Positions 8,233 through 16,407 of a stretch of 64,000 bases of DNA are shown piece after piece. The position numbers were made by a program, and so were the translations under genes. The stretch's first letter is position 1, and the number at the start of each line of letters is the position of its first letter. The notes below the pieces were generated by a model, which saw nothing but the letters and a program-made list of their open reading frames with translations, made no database searches and was not told where the DNA came from. Source of the DNA: Geobacteraceae bacterium (GTDB lineage: Bacteria > Desulfobacterota > Desulfuromonadia > Geobacterales > Pseudopelobacteraceae); assembly GCA_013336525.1 (NCBI GenBank), contig JAAXTM010000001.1, positions 1 through 64,000 of the forward strand, given 5' to 3'.

Positions 8233-8922
8233 ATGAAACAGTATGGCGCTGAATTTTTTGGTACATTTTGGCTGGTTCTTGGTGGGTGCGGAAGTGCAGT
8301 GCTGGCTGCTGCCTTTCCCGGTGTAGGCATTGGCCTACTCGGTGTTTCGCTGGCTTTCGGACTGACTGTGCTGACAATGGCATACGCAATTGGACACATA
8401 TCCGGGTGTCACCTTAATCCGGCAGTTTCTATTGGACTCTGGGCTGGTGGTCGGTTCCCGGCAAACAAACTCATGCCATACATCATAGCTCAAGTTTTGG
8501 GTGGCATTCTTGCTGGCGGCATACTCTACCTCATTGCCAGTGGCAAGGCTGGCTTCGATTTGGGGGCAGGCTTCGCTTCAAATGGTTATGGCATACACTC
8601 TCCAGGTGGATATTCCTTGTTAGCGGCTCTGGTCTGTGAAGTTGTCATGACTATGATGTTCCTCCTCATAATTCTCGGTGCTACTGACAAGCGTGCACCT
8701 CAAGGTTTCGCTCCGTTACCAATTGGACTAGGCCTTACCTTGATTCATTTAATCAGCATCCCCGTTACAAATACATCAGTTAATCCGGCCCGGAGTACAG
8801 CCGTTGCTTTGTTCGTCGGCGATTGGGCAATTGCTCAATTGTGGCTCTTTTGGGTTGCCCCAATTGCTGGTGCCCTCATTGGTGCTATTATTTATCGATT
8901 TATTGGCACATCAGAGGACTAA
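8233..8922 (+). CDS. aqpZ: Aquaporin Z
   Basis: A 229-residue water channel of the inner membrane. Six hydrophobic segments surround the two pore half-helices carrying HLNPAVS and SVNPARS, the paired NPA motifs. The aromatic/Arg selectivity features of AqpZ (F in the first helix, R of NPAR) are present. The start [20 protein letters not shown] matches the AqpZ N-terminus closely and has AAGGAGAAG eight bases upstream, so the 13-codon upstream extension is rejected. Length agrees with the family. The neighbouring OmpA-like gene begins 86 bp later. Confidence 0.95.
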   Translation: MKQYGAEFFGTFWLVLGGCGSAVLAAAFPGVGIGLLGVSLAFGLTVLTMAYAIGHISGCHLNPAVSIGLWAGGRFPANKLMPYIIAQVLGGILAGGILYLIASGKAGFDLGAGFASNGYGIHSPGGYSLLAALVCEVVMTMMFLLIILGATDKRAPQGFAPLPIGLGLTLIHLISIPVTNTSVNPARSTAVALFVGDWAIAQLWLFWVAPIAGALIGAIIYRFIGTSED

Positions 8923-9008
8923 ACTAAAACTTGCCTAACAGGGGAGAACGAAGCAAAATGACGTCGTTTAGACTGCCGAAAGGCAGAGACTTTATTCCGG
9001 AGGATTTT

Positions 9009-9530
9009 ATGAAGAAAGCAGTTGCTGTATTTGCGGTACTGTCGTTGATGTCAGTTGGTGTTGCATATGCGGAACTTGACGCCCTTAAGGGGATCGGCAA
9101 AGACCTGGGCAAGGATGTGGGAAAATCAGTTGCAACAAGTGCAAAGGACAATCTTCTTGGAGCTATGACTAAAAAACTCAAAAAAGTACAGAATGAAAAA
9201 GGCCCCATCAAATTCAAAACTGGCAAAGCCGAGATCGATCCAACGTGTGACAAAACCATGACCGCTATTGCTGCCATTATGACTGATTTCCCCGGGTTTC
9301 ATGTCCAGGTTGATGGACATACCGACAATGTTGGTAACCAGGACGCTAATAAGAAGTTATCACAGGAAAGAGCTGAAGCTGTGGTGAAGTATCTGGTAGA
9401 GAAAAAGAGTATTGAAGCAAAACGCCTATCTGCAAAGGGTTTCGGAGACAGCCAGCCCATAACTGAGAACAAGACCAAAAAAGGACAGGCCAAAAACCGC
9501 CGAGTCGATTTTTCTGTGACAAAACTTTAA
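9009..9530 (+). CDS. OmpA-family periplasmic/outer membrane protein
   Basis: A 173-residue exported protein. The N-terminus MKKAVAVFAVLSLMSVGVAYA is a Sec signal with an AYA cleavage site. After a Lys-rich amphipathic stretch comes a C-terminal OmpA-like peptidoglycan-binding domain (about residues 68-173) with VQVDGHTDNVGNQDANKKLS, the ERAEAVVKYLV helix, AKGFGDSQPI and NRRVDF. There is no beta-barrel, so it is a small anchoring protein rather than a porin. The ATG at 9009 follows CCGGAGGATTTT; 26 codons of open frame upstream are rejected because the signal peptide begins here. Confidence 0.9.
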   Translation: MKKAVAVFAVLSLMSVGVAYAELDALKGIGKDLGKDVGKSVATSAKDNLLGAMTKKLKKVQNEKGPIKFKTGKAEIDPTCDKTMTAIAAIMTDFPGFHVQVDGHTDNVGNQDANKKLSQERAEAVVKYLVEKKSIEAKRLSAKGFGDSQPITENKTKKGQAKNRRVDFSVTKL

Positions 9531-9558
9531 TTTTATTCGGCATTTATCTAAGTTAAGG

Positions 9559-9619
9559 GCCTGCTTGTCACCTGGTCACAGCGCCGAGAAAAGGCCGTCT
9601 GTCATCGGGTTAAGCAGGC
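9559..9619 (+). repeat. Spaced inverted repeat after the ompA-like gene
   Basis: GCCTGCTT (9559-9566) and AAGCAGGC (9612-9619) form a perfect 8-bp pair with a 45-base loop, followed by a T-rich run TCTGTTTTGTTTG. It may act as a weak terminator for the ompA-like gene; otherwise it is a repeat remnant. Confidence 0.35.
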
Positions 9620-9788
9620 TCTGTTTTGTTTGTCGTTGTAATACCCACAGGAAGAACATAAAGGAGTGACATAGGGGCGCGTATCAGCACTATGCAAACA
9701 GAGAAAAACGAAGTTCCAACAAGGCTTACGACCTGCCCTAAAACCCGGCAGGTCAAAGCCAAGCCCGTTGGACGAAAAAAGGAACTTA

Positions 9789-10112
9789 ATGATAATCTCA
9801 CGTACATGGCATGGAGCGGTGCCTATTGAAAATGGAGACGACTTTGCTTCTTATCTTGAAAAAACAGGAGTTAGTGAATCTCAGTTAATCCCAGGCAATA
9901 TCTCTGCATATGTACATCGAGTTGAGCAAGACGCGTACTCACATTTTTTTCTTTGTACTATGTGGACTTCCTGGGAAGCTGTTCGCTTGTTTGCCGGTGA
10001 AACACCAGAGATTGCAGTAAAGTACCCCGAAGATGCTGAATATAATCTTATCTCTGACCCTATAGTCATTCACCAAGAAGTCATTTCAGATCACAACCCA
10101 TTTCGGGCATAG
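9789..10112 (+). CDS. Small dimeric alpha/beta-barrel protein (antibiotic monooxygenase-like)
   Basis: A 107-residue soluble protein starting MIISRTWHGAVP. It has the strand-helix-strand pattern of the antibiotic-biosynthesis-monooxygenase (ABM/dimeric ferredoxin-like) fold: R-W-HG near the start, a YLEKTGV helix, HFFLCTMWTSWEAVRLFAG in the middle, and a final IVIHQEV strand. Family members range from heme-degrading enzymes to unknown stress proteins, so the reaction is not assignable. The ATG at 9789 has an AGGA site eight bases upstream; a TTG seven codons earlier is less likely. It stands alone between two inverted repeats. Confidence 0.6.
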   Translation: MIISRTWHGAVPIENGDDFASYLEKTGVSESQLIPGNISAYVHRVEQDAYSHFFLCTMWTSWEAVRLFAGETPEIAVKYPEDAEYNLISDPIVIHQEVISDHNPFRA

Positions 10113-10113
10113 C

Positions 10114-10171
10114 GGGACGTAGTTATCTAATTATCTATTAGTAAATTCAGAAAAATAAATAACTGCGTCCC
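10114..10171. repeat. 58-bp miniature inverted repeat
   Basis: GGGACGTAGTTAT (10114-10126) and ATAACTGCGTCCC (10159-10171) pair with one mismatch over 13 bp around an AT-rich 32-base loop. It starts just after the stop of the preceding gene. It looks like a small non-coding repeat or the paired ends of a deleted element. Confidence 0.5.
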
Positions 10172-10294
10172 CCTATGCGCACAAACACCCTGAGGTAGAT
10201 GATGCTTTCAGGCGTTCACCGTGTAGTGAACTTGGCGATAAAAGAATTAAACTAATGGAAAAATACCACCAATGAGAATGGGAGGGCAATTGTC

Positions 10295-11056
10295 GTGACG
10301 GACAGGAGCGCCAAATCTAAAACCGACCAAAAATCACACTGGGATGAAGTCTTTACCAACTCGGAAGCTTTTTTCGGAGAGGAGCCAAGCGAGTTAGCCA
10401 GGATATCCCTTGATCTATTCCGGCAGAATGGTGTGCGCTCACTACTGGAGCTCGGTTGTGGGCAGGGCCGAGACACCTTCCTTTTTGCGCAAAATGATAT
10501 TGAGGTGACAGCGCTTGATTATTCGGAAACCGTCGTTTCAGAGATCCGCGAAAAAGCCGCAAAATCTGGCCTGTCTTCCCGGATTTGCACCCGTACCCAC
10601 GACTTGAGAATCCCACTTCCCTTCGCCAACGAATCCTTCGACGCCTGCTACTCCCATATGTTGCTCTGCATGGAACTTTCCACTGTCGAGATCGCCTTCA
10701 TTCTGCGCGAGACTCATCGCATTCTCAAACCGGGAGGCCTGGCCGTATATTCGGTCCGCAGCAGCTTCGATAAGCATTACCAGACTGGCACGCACTGTGG
10801 CGAAGATATCTATGAAATCGGAGGCTTTGTGGTCCACTTCTTTACAGAGGAGAAGATCCGTCGCCTATCGAAGGGCTATGAGATTCTGAAGATTGACCGC
10901 ATGGAGGAAGGTAGTCTGCCCCGAGATCTGTTTTGTGTCACCATGGAAAAAGGACCCGTCCCGGAAACTTGGGACCTTGAGCCCTGCGAGGAGATTGAGA
11001 TGACTGACCATAAAACAGACAAGGAGGCCCCGGAACCTACTCCAGGAAAAACCTGA
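10295..11056 (+). CDS. Class I SAM-dependent methyltransferase
   Basis: A 253-residue soluble methyltransferase. The SAM-binding motif I is LLELGCGQGRDTFLFA (about residue 50), followed by the acidic strand-2 end VTALDYS, and motif IV/V as DLRIPLPFANESFDACYSHMLL. LRETHRILKPGGLAVYSVR closes the Rossmann core. Substrate is unknown; the Gly-rich motif and length fit the methyltransferase type 11/25 families. The GTG start has GGGAGGG upstream. The C-terminal 30 residues are acidic and Pro-rich. It converges with the phosphopantetheinyl transferase gene, 111 bp away. Confidence 0.85.
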   Translation: MTDRSAKSKTDQKSHWDEVFTNSEAFFGEEPSELARISLDLFRQNGVRSLLELGCGQGRDTFLFAQNDIEVTALDYSETVVSEIREKAAKSGLSSRICTRTHDLRIPLPFANESFDACYSHMLLCMELSTVEIAFILRETHRILKPGGLAVYSVRSSFDKHYQTGTHCGEDIYEIGGFVVHFFTEEKIRRLSKGYEILKIDRMEEGSLPRDLFCVTMEKGPVPETWDLEPCEEIEMTDHKTDKEAPEPTPGKT

Positions 11057-11167
11057 GGCGTGTAACCTGATGCTTCAGTTGAAGCAGAGAGAATGTCCAA
11101 TTTGCGTTTCGACCAGACCGCCCGAAAAGGCCGGGATTGCGGGGCAACTGCCGAACCGTTATTGAGA

Positions 11168-11845
11168 TCAAGCAGATTGAATATAGCGGATAATCGGGGC
11201 TGACCCTTTTACCGCCAGCGCGGCGCAGTAACCTTCCGGAACGGTAACATCCATAAGAGTCCACTTAGTCAGGTTATCAGGCGAGATCAATACGGCGGGA
11301 GTTTCCTGGTGCAGACTGACATCAAAACTGTTTGACCGCAACGCAAATCCCATCCCGCAGGCTTTCAAATAGGCTTCCTTACGGGTCCAGCAGCGATAAA
11401 ACGCTCTTCTTTGTAGGTGGTCTGGAAGGGCGAAGAGTTCTTTCTGTTCACGTGGGGAGAAAGCGAGCCGGGCCATGTCAGGGACAGGCGTGTCATCGCG
11501 GAGCTGTTCGATGTCAATGCCGACTTCGCGGTCTGACACAACCGCGAGAATAAACAGTGCGCCAGAATGTGACAGGTTGAAGTGCAGCCGTCCGTTGCCG
11601 GAAAGATGCGGTTTGCCATGTTCGCCGACGGCAAAATGAAGCTCATCCGGCTGTACCCCCGGATATCCCCCCAGAATTTCCCTCAATAGCCCGCGACCTG
11701 CCATGAAACTGTTTCTTTTGTTTGGATCAAGCAGGCGGTCAGCTCTCAAAACCTCATCTGAAGAGAGATAGTGTGAGGCTCCGGCGGCAAGAGGCAGGCA
11801 GTGGATGTGTACCTCGTTATCCTCTGGCCATGGAAACGGAATCAA
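11168..11845 (-). CDS. 4'-phosphopantetheinyl transferase, Sfp type
   Basis: A 225-residue enzyme that should load the phosphopantetheine arm from CoA onto the three ACP domains of the Pfa synthase, filling the PfaE role. The diagnostic motifs are clear: GKPHL, FNLSHSG (about residue 90), the magnesium-binding VGIDIEQL (about 108-115), and CWTRKEAYLKACG (about 150). The start is TTG at 11845, overlapping the oleD stop (TTGA), and no other start keeps the N-terminal domain. It is the last gene of the eight-gene minus-strand run. Position at the end of a pfa-ole operon makes its target almost certain, although this is inference. Confidence 0.93.
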   Translation of the reverse strand: MIPFPWPEDNEVHIHCLPLAAGASHYLSSDEVLRADRLLDPNKRNSFMAGRGLLREILGGYPGVQPDELHFAVGEHGKPHLSGNGRLHFNLSHSGALFILAVVSDREVGIDIEQLRDDTPVPDMARLAFSPREQKELFALPDHLQRRAFYRCWTRKEAYLKACGMGFALRSNSFDVSLHQETPAVLISPDNLTKWTLMDVTVPEGYCAALAVKGSAPIIRYIQSA

Positions 11846-12837
11846 CTCTTACCCGCCGGAAACGATTGTCGTAACAGCTCCAAACCTTCATCAATGGAAA
11901 TCTCCGGCTGGTAGCCGAAATCGCGCCGGGCGGCATCGATGTTGAACCAATGGGCGCTGGCCAGTTCGTGGGCGACAAAGCGGGTCATGGGGGGCTCGCC
12001 TGAAAGGTGCAGCAGACTCCACAGCCCTTCACAAAGGCAACCGGCGGCGTATGCCAGCTTTGGTGAGATGGAGCGCGTCACCGGAGGGACACCGGCCGCC
12101 GCGAGGATGCGGTTGACCATCTCCCAGAGCGGCAGCGGTTCGTTGTTGCTGATGAAATAACAGTTGCCAGCTACAGGGCTGTCAGGGGAAAGCCTGTCAG
12201 CTGCCTGCAGATGGGCGCGGGCGGCGTTGTCTACGTAAACCGTATCCACCAGGTTGGGGCGGGAGCCGATGCGGCGCAGTTTGCCGGCTCGCCCTTTGGC
12301 GATAATACGCGGCACCAGATGATTGTCATCCGGACCCCAGATCAGATGAGGTCTTAAAGCCGTAACTGACAGTTCAGGTGAGTTTGCCGCAAGTACCAAC
12401 TGCTCGGCAAGCGCTTTGGTTGCAGGGTAGTGGGCCTCGAAGCGCGGTGGATAGGGGAGTGATTCATCGCCACCCTCAACATCGCTGCCGTCGAAGACGA
12501 CGCTTGGTGAGCTTGTGTAGACCAGTCTGCCGATGCTGTTGCTCCGGCATGCCGTCAGGACATTTTCGGTGCCGACTACGTTGGCACGGTAGAAGTCATC
12601 GTAACTCCCCCAGATTCCGGCCTTGGCCGCCAAGTGAAAAACTATATCGCAGCCGCTGGCTGCCTTGATCACCGCCTCACGGTCCGCCAGGTCGCCCTGA
12701 AATTGTTCCGCGCCCAGCTTTGCCAGGGCAGGGTGCTCACCACGGGAGAAACTGCGCACCTGATCGCCACGTTCACGCAGCATCCGCACAATCACCCCGC
12801 CGAGAAAGCCGCCGCCACCGGTAACAAGCGCCTTCAT
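11842..12837 (-). CDS. oleD: OleD, 2-alkyl-3-ketoacid reductase (short-chain dehydrogenase)
   Basis: A 331-residue NADPH-dependent reductase of the extended SDR family that reduces the OleA product, a 2-alkyl-3-ketoacyl acid, to the 2-alkyl-3-hydroxy acid. Visible are the Rossmann motif MKALVTGGGGFLGG at the N-terminus, the serine strand YTSSPSVVF, the catalytic YPATK and LRPHLIWGPDD. The ATG at 12837 overlaps the oleC stop as ATGA; seven upstream codons in the open frame are dropped. OleD is known to act with OleB and OleC in a large assembly, and its neighbours here are in the canonical order. Confidence 0.93.
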   Translation of the reverse strand: MKALVTGGGGFLGGVIVRMLRERGDQVRSFSRGEHPALAKLGAEQFQGDLADREAVIKAASGCDIVFHLAAKAGIWGSYDDFYRANVVGTENVLTACRSNSIGRLVYTSSPSVVFDGSDVEGGDESLPYPPRFEAHYPATKALAEQLVLAANSPELSVTALRPHLIWGPDDNHLVPRIIAKGRAGKLRRIGSRPNLVDTVYVDNAARAHLQAADRLSPDSPVAGNCYFISNNEPLPLWEMVNRILAAAGVPPVTRSISPKLAYAAGCLCEGLWSLLHLSGEPPMTRFVAHELASAHWFNIDAARRDFGYQPEISIDEGLELLRQSFPAGKS

Positions 12838-14474
12838 GAAAGTTTTTTCTTCGCCCATATCGCCAGTTTTTCTCTGAATATCTTGGCATTATGGCGGATA
12901 TCGACCGGGAAAGCGGGGTGGAAGAGGATCTTCTGAATGCTCTTTGTGTGGGGATAGCGACTGCCAAGGTCGAGCAGCTCTTTGCGGATAAGCTCCTGTC
13001 CGGTCTTGTCTGCCTTTGTCTCAAGCTCGACGCAGAGCACCGGCTGTTGGCTCCCCTTCATTCCCACTCCGACCAGCGCCGTACGGAAGACCTTGGGATG
13101 GGTATTGAAGACTCCTTCCACCGGAATGGTGAAGAGAGTTGATTTGGATGTAATCACACGGTGGGCCTTGCGACCGCAGAACCAGATCCGGCCTCTGTTG
13201 TCGAGATAGCCGAGATCACCCATGCGGTGCCAGACGGTGCCGGATGGATCCGGTATCTTTGCGAGTTTGGTCGCCTCTGGCCGGTTAATGTAGGTTGTGC
13301 TGACCTGCGGCCCACGCACGGTAATTTCGCCAATTTCCCAGGGGGGAAGCGACATGTCGTCACTCCATGCATCAATAGGGCTATCGGTTATCGGAATAAT
13401 GGCTACGGAGATGTTTTTTACCGGTTTGCCGACACAGACACCGTACCCTTCGCCGGTCATGGTTGCGGTTTTACCCAGCACATCTCTGCTGCCGATGGAA
13501 CTGACCGGCAGCGCCTCGGTTGCACCGTATGGTGTAAAAATCTCGGCATTATCGGGCAAAATGGATGCAAAACGCTCCAGTACCGAAGCTGACACAGGTG
13601 CGCCGGCAGAAATCACCCGTTTGAGATTCGGCATTTTGATGCCGTTCTTTGCGGCGTAGCGTCCAACACGATTCAACAGAGCCGGGGAGCCGAACATGGT
13701 TGTGGCGGAATATTCGGCGGCAGGTCCAAGAATCTGGCGGGGATCGACGGTCCCCGGGCGAGTAAAATCCATCTGCGGAATCAGGGCGGTCATGCCGAGA
13801 GCAGGGGCAAACAGGGCAAAAAGTGGAAAAGTGGGCAGATCAATCTCGCCGGGGCGGATATCGTAGAGCTCACGCAGGGAGTCAACCTGTGCCGCAAAAG
13901 TGCCGTGGGTGTAGACGGCTCCCTTGGGGGGGCCGGTGCTGCCGCTGGTAAAAAGGATGGCAGCCGTGTCGTCGCAGAGTGTGTCAGCAGGTGAAAAGTG
14001 GAGATCGCCAATCTCCGCACAACGTACCTCATTAAGCGGTACTCCGCCCCAGATGGAACCTCCGCCGACGACAACCGTGAGGCGGATGCTGCTGCGCCCC
14101 CAACCGAGGAGACGCCGTGCCAGATGCGCCTTGGGAATCCCGATGAAGGCTTCCGGTTTGGCCTCTGCCAAACATCCCTTCATGTTGCGTGCGCCGATGC
14201 CCGGATCGATGAATACCGGAACGGCACCGGCTTTGAAAAGGGCAAAGGTCAGGGCAAACAGCTCAGGGGATGGCGGCACCAGCAGGGCTGTTTTCATCCC
14301 CCGTCCGATGCCGAGGCGCAAAAGGCCCCGCGCAATACGATCACTTTCCTGATCCAGCTCCAAAAAGGTCAGCGTGCGTCCTTTCTGCGGGAAGATGATG
14401 GCTGGGGTGTCAGGCTGGAGTCTTGCCATCTCGGACAGAGGGCGGGAGATATTGACGATATCCGGTGAGTTCAT
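12834..14474 (-). CDS. oleC: OleC, beta-lactone synthetase (AMP-dependent ligase fold)
   Basis: A 546-residue ANL-superfamily enzyme which in the olefin pathway adenylates the beta-hydroxy acid and closes it to a beta-lactone. The ATP-binding loop ILFTSGSTGPPKGAVYTH lies near residue 185. Then come the ADP-binding FTPYGATEALP, the hinge region GRIWFCGRKAHRV and a short C-terminal domain. The N-terminus MNSPDIVNISRPLSEMA is the usual OleC start. The start ATG shares one base with the oleB stop (TAATG at 14476-14472); 43 further codons in the open frame lie inside oleB and are rejected. Expected length for the family is about 540-570. Confidence 0.93.
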   Translation of the reverse strand: MNSPDIVNISRPLSEMARLQPDTPAIIFPQKGRTLTFLELDQESDRIARGLLRLGIGRGMKTALLVPPSPELFALTFALFKAGAVPVFIDPGIGARNMKGCLAEAKPEAFIGIPKAHLARRLLGWGRSSIRLTVVVGGGSIWGGVPLNEVRCAEIGDLHFSPADTLCDDTAAILFTSGSTGPPKGAVYTHGTFAAQVDSLRELYDIRPGEIDLPTFPLFALFAPALGMTALIPQMDFTRPGTVDPRQILGPAAEYSATTMFGSPALLNRVGRYAAKNGIKMPNLKRVISAGAPVSASVLERFASILPDNAEIFTPYGATEALPVSSIGSRDVLGKTATMTGEGYGVCVGKPVKNISVAIIPITDSPIDAWSDDMSLPPWEIGEITVRGPQVSTTYINRPEATKLAKIPDPSGTVWHRMGDLGYLDNRGRIWFCGRKAHRVITSKSTLFTIPVEGVFNTHPKVFRTALVGVGMKGSQQPVLCVELETKADKTGQELIRKELLDLGSRYPHTKSIQKILFHPAFPVDIRHNAKIFREKLAIWAKKKLS

Positions 14475-15370
14475 TAAACCTGTTCCGTCCGGCCAAGAAA
14501 TTCCGAGACCAACGGTATAACCGCATCTTTGGCGTCTTCGAGGATATAGTGGCCGCAATCCGGGTAGCTGTGGACTTCGGCATGAGGGAAACGCTGCCGC
14601 CATTCGGCGAGGAAATGCATGTCGAAGACAAAATCCAGCTCACCCCAGCAGATCAGCATCGGCAGGTTTTTGAACTGTCCGATCCCGTCGGAAACGGCGC
14701 TGACCAGATCGTAAGCCCGGTCGCCGGGCGCCAGCGGAATGTCCTGTACGAAACGGAGGGTGGCGATGCGGTTCTGCCATGTGTCGTAAGGGAGTTGGTA
14801 GAGGGCGCGCAGTTCAGCATTCATCGGGTTACGTTTGCATCCTACATAGGACGCGCCGGCGCTGAAAGCGTTGAAGCCGCGCACCAGCAGCGTGCCGAGC
14901 ACCGTATCCCTGCAGATGCGCAGGCCGAGCGGAAATGGTTTTGTTGTGGGTAGATGGAACGCGCCGGTGTTGAGAATCACCAGTCGTTTGATCCGCTCGG
15001 GGTGGCGTACGGCATAGGCCATGCCGATCATGCCGCCCCAGTCGTGGACGACCAGAGTGATGTTTTCCGTAACACCAAGCTGCTCAAGGAGCTTTTCCAG
15101 GTCATCGACCCGGCGCGAAAGGGTGTATTCATAACGGTCATCACCCGGTTTGTCGGAGAAGCCGCAGCCGATGTGATCCGGGACGATGCAGCGGTAGCGA
15201 TCTCGAAGTGCCAGTACGAGATTGCGGTAGTAGAAAGACCAGGATGGGTTGCCATGCACCATTACCACCGGTGCGCCTGAACCTTCATCCAGATAGTGGT
15301 AGTTAAGGCCATCAAGATTAAGGCGTTTTCCGCTGAACGGATATTCCTTTTTCAGTACATCGCTTACCAT
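14474..15370 (-). CDS. oleB: OleB, beta-lactone decarboxylase (alpha/beta hydrolase)
   Basis: A 298-residue haloalkane-dehalogenase-like alpha/beta hydrolase that decarboxylates the beta-lactone to the cis-olefin. The nucleophile elbow is VVHDWGG, with Asp110 instead of Ser as in OleB and the dehalogenases. The oxyanion segment HGNPSWSFYYRN and the C-terminal catalytic His in PDCGHYILEDA (about His274) complete the triad. The ATG at 15370 overlaps the oleA stop by seven bases. Here OleB is a separate polypeptide; in some Gram-positive bacteria it is fused to OleC. Confidence 0.93.
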   Translation of the reverse strand: MVSDVLKKEYPFSGKRLNLDGLNYHYLDEGSGAPVVMVHGNPSWSFYYRNLVLALRDRYRCIVPDHIGCGFSDKPGDDRYEYTLSRRVDDLEKLLEQLGVTENITLVVHDWGGMIGMAYAVRHPERIKRLVILNTGAFHLPTTKPFPLGLRICRDTVLGTLLVRGFNAFSAGASYVGCKRNPMNAELRALYQLPYDTWQNRIATLRFVQDIPLAPGDRAYDLVSAVSDGIGQFKNLPMLICWGELDFVFDMHFLAEWRQRFPHAEVHSYPDCGHYILEDAKDAVIPLVSEFLGRTEQV

Positions 15371-16407
15371 TCAGCCCCCAACATCAGACAGTTAAGTCCG
15401 CTGCCGATCCCGAGGAAAGCAACCTTGTCGCCAGCTTCCAGAATGTCTCGTTCATCGGCAATAGCGGCCGTCAGCGGCAGGGATACAGATCCCATGTTGC
15501 CGAGATATTCGTAGGTTGTGAAGTCTTTTTCCGGCGGGATATCGAGTGTCTTGAGAATCGCACTTTGATGGGCGGAGCCGACCTGATGGCAGATTACCTG
15601 ATCAACATCCTCGGTTTTCCAGCCGACCTGCGGAAGGAACGCATCCCAGGTGCGGCGACCCAGCTCGACACCGTAGTTCATGACATTGACTCCATCCGTT
15701 GACATCGACTGAAGATAGCCACCCTTGCCGTCCGGGGTTACGCCCCAGAGGCAGAGCCGGTGGTGTTCCGGGGCGGACTGGGTAATGCCGCCAAGCAGTT
15801 GGCGCCTCGAAGCACCCGAAAAGGAGCCGTCTGTCAGCAGGATTGCTACGGCACCGGAACCGCCGGTCAGGGTCGCCAGTGAGGCGGCAAAGTGCTGCAT
15901 CGTCCGCTCTTCTAGCATCCGGGCGATCATGATGTCGTTGATCTCGCGGGCGCTCTCGCAGGAGACCACCAGACCGGCCTTGATCTGTCCCAGCTCGATC
16001 CGGTTGGCCACGTCGAGGATGCCGTTAAGCACACCGAGACAGGCATTGGAGAGGTCGAACACGGCAGCCTTGCCGCCGATGCCGAGTCCGGCGGCGACGC
16101 GGCAGGCGGTGGCCGGCTCAAACTGCTCACGGCAGACCCCTGCGTAGATCAGCGCTCCAATATCATCGGGAGAAATACCGGCGGATAACAGTACCTTTCT
16201 GGCAGCGGCAATGGCGCCATGGGAGAGCGGATAGCCCGGTTCCCACCAGCGTCGTTCCCGGATTCCGGTCAGTGCCTGCAGTTGCCCCGGTGCAATACGC
16301 AGGTAACGGTACAGCGGTTCCAGTCGGGCTTCCAGTTCGGTCGAGGTAACAACAACCGGTGCCAGTTCATATCCCATTGCTTCAATGGTTACTTTTCTGT
16401 ATTTCAT
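15364..16407 (-). CDS. oleA: OleA, head-to-head acyl-CoA condensing thiolase
   Basis: A 347-residue thiolase-fold enzyme that joins two fatty acyl thioesters by non-decarboxylative Claisen condensation, the committed olefin step. The nucleophile is Cys123 in DLSNACLGVLNG, the general base candidate is Glu97 in EQFEPATACR, and the His and Asn of the thiolase active site are in HQVGSAHQ and LGNMGSVSLP. The ERRWWEPG segment near residue 51 is characteristic of OleA rather than of FabH. The ATG overlaps the stop of the pfaC-like gene as ATGA, so translation is coupled to the PUFA synthase. That placement suggests the Pfa product is its substrate. Confidence 0.94.
   Translation of the reverse strand: MKYRKVTIEAMGYELAPVVVTSTELEARLEPLYRYLRIAPGQLQALTGIRERRWWEPGYPLSHGAIAAARKVLLSAGISPDDIGALIYAGVCREQFEPATACRVAAGLGIGGKAAVFDLSNACLGVLNGILDVANRIELGQIKAGLVVSCESAREINDIMIARMLEERTMQHFAASLATLTGGSGAVAILLTDGSFSGASRRQLLGGITQSAPEHHRLCLWGVTPDGKGGYLQSMSTDGVNVMNYGVELGRRTWDAFLPQVGWKTEDVDQVICHQVGSAHQSAILKTLDIPPEKDFTTYEYLGNMGSVSLPLTAAIADERDILEAGDKVAFLGIGSGLNCLMLGAEW

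Noticed and set aside
4800-8939. Possible integron cassettes: GTTAGGC at 4800 and 4931, GCCTAAC at 5337 and 8933 around small accessory genes
   Set aside because: No paired R-prime / R-double-prime core sites with intervening L-boxes could be assembled into an attC fold, and no integrase is present. A run of HattCI or IntegronFinder would decide.
9540-9640. Inverted repeat considered as a tRNA-like or attC structure
   Set aside because: Only eight base pairs around a 45-base loop; no tRNA arms and no core site on the left side.
12838-12858. Longer start for oleD
   Set aside because: The seven extra codons lie inside oleC; the ATG overlapping the oleC stop begins exactly at the Rossmann motif.
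14475-14603. 43-codon N-terminal extension of oleC
   Set aside because: It lies within oleB, lacks OleC-like residues, and the TAATG junction gives a normal start.
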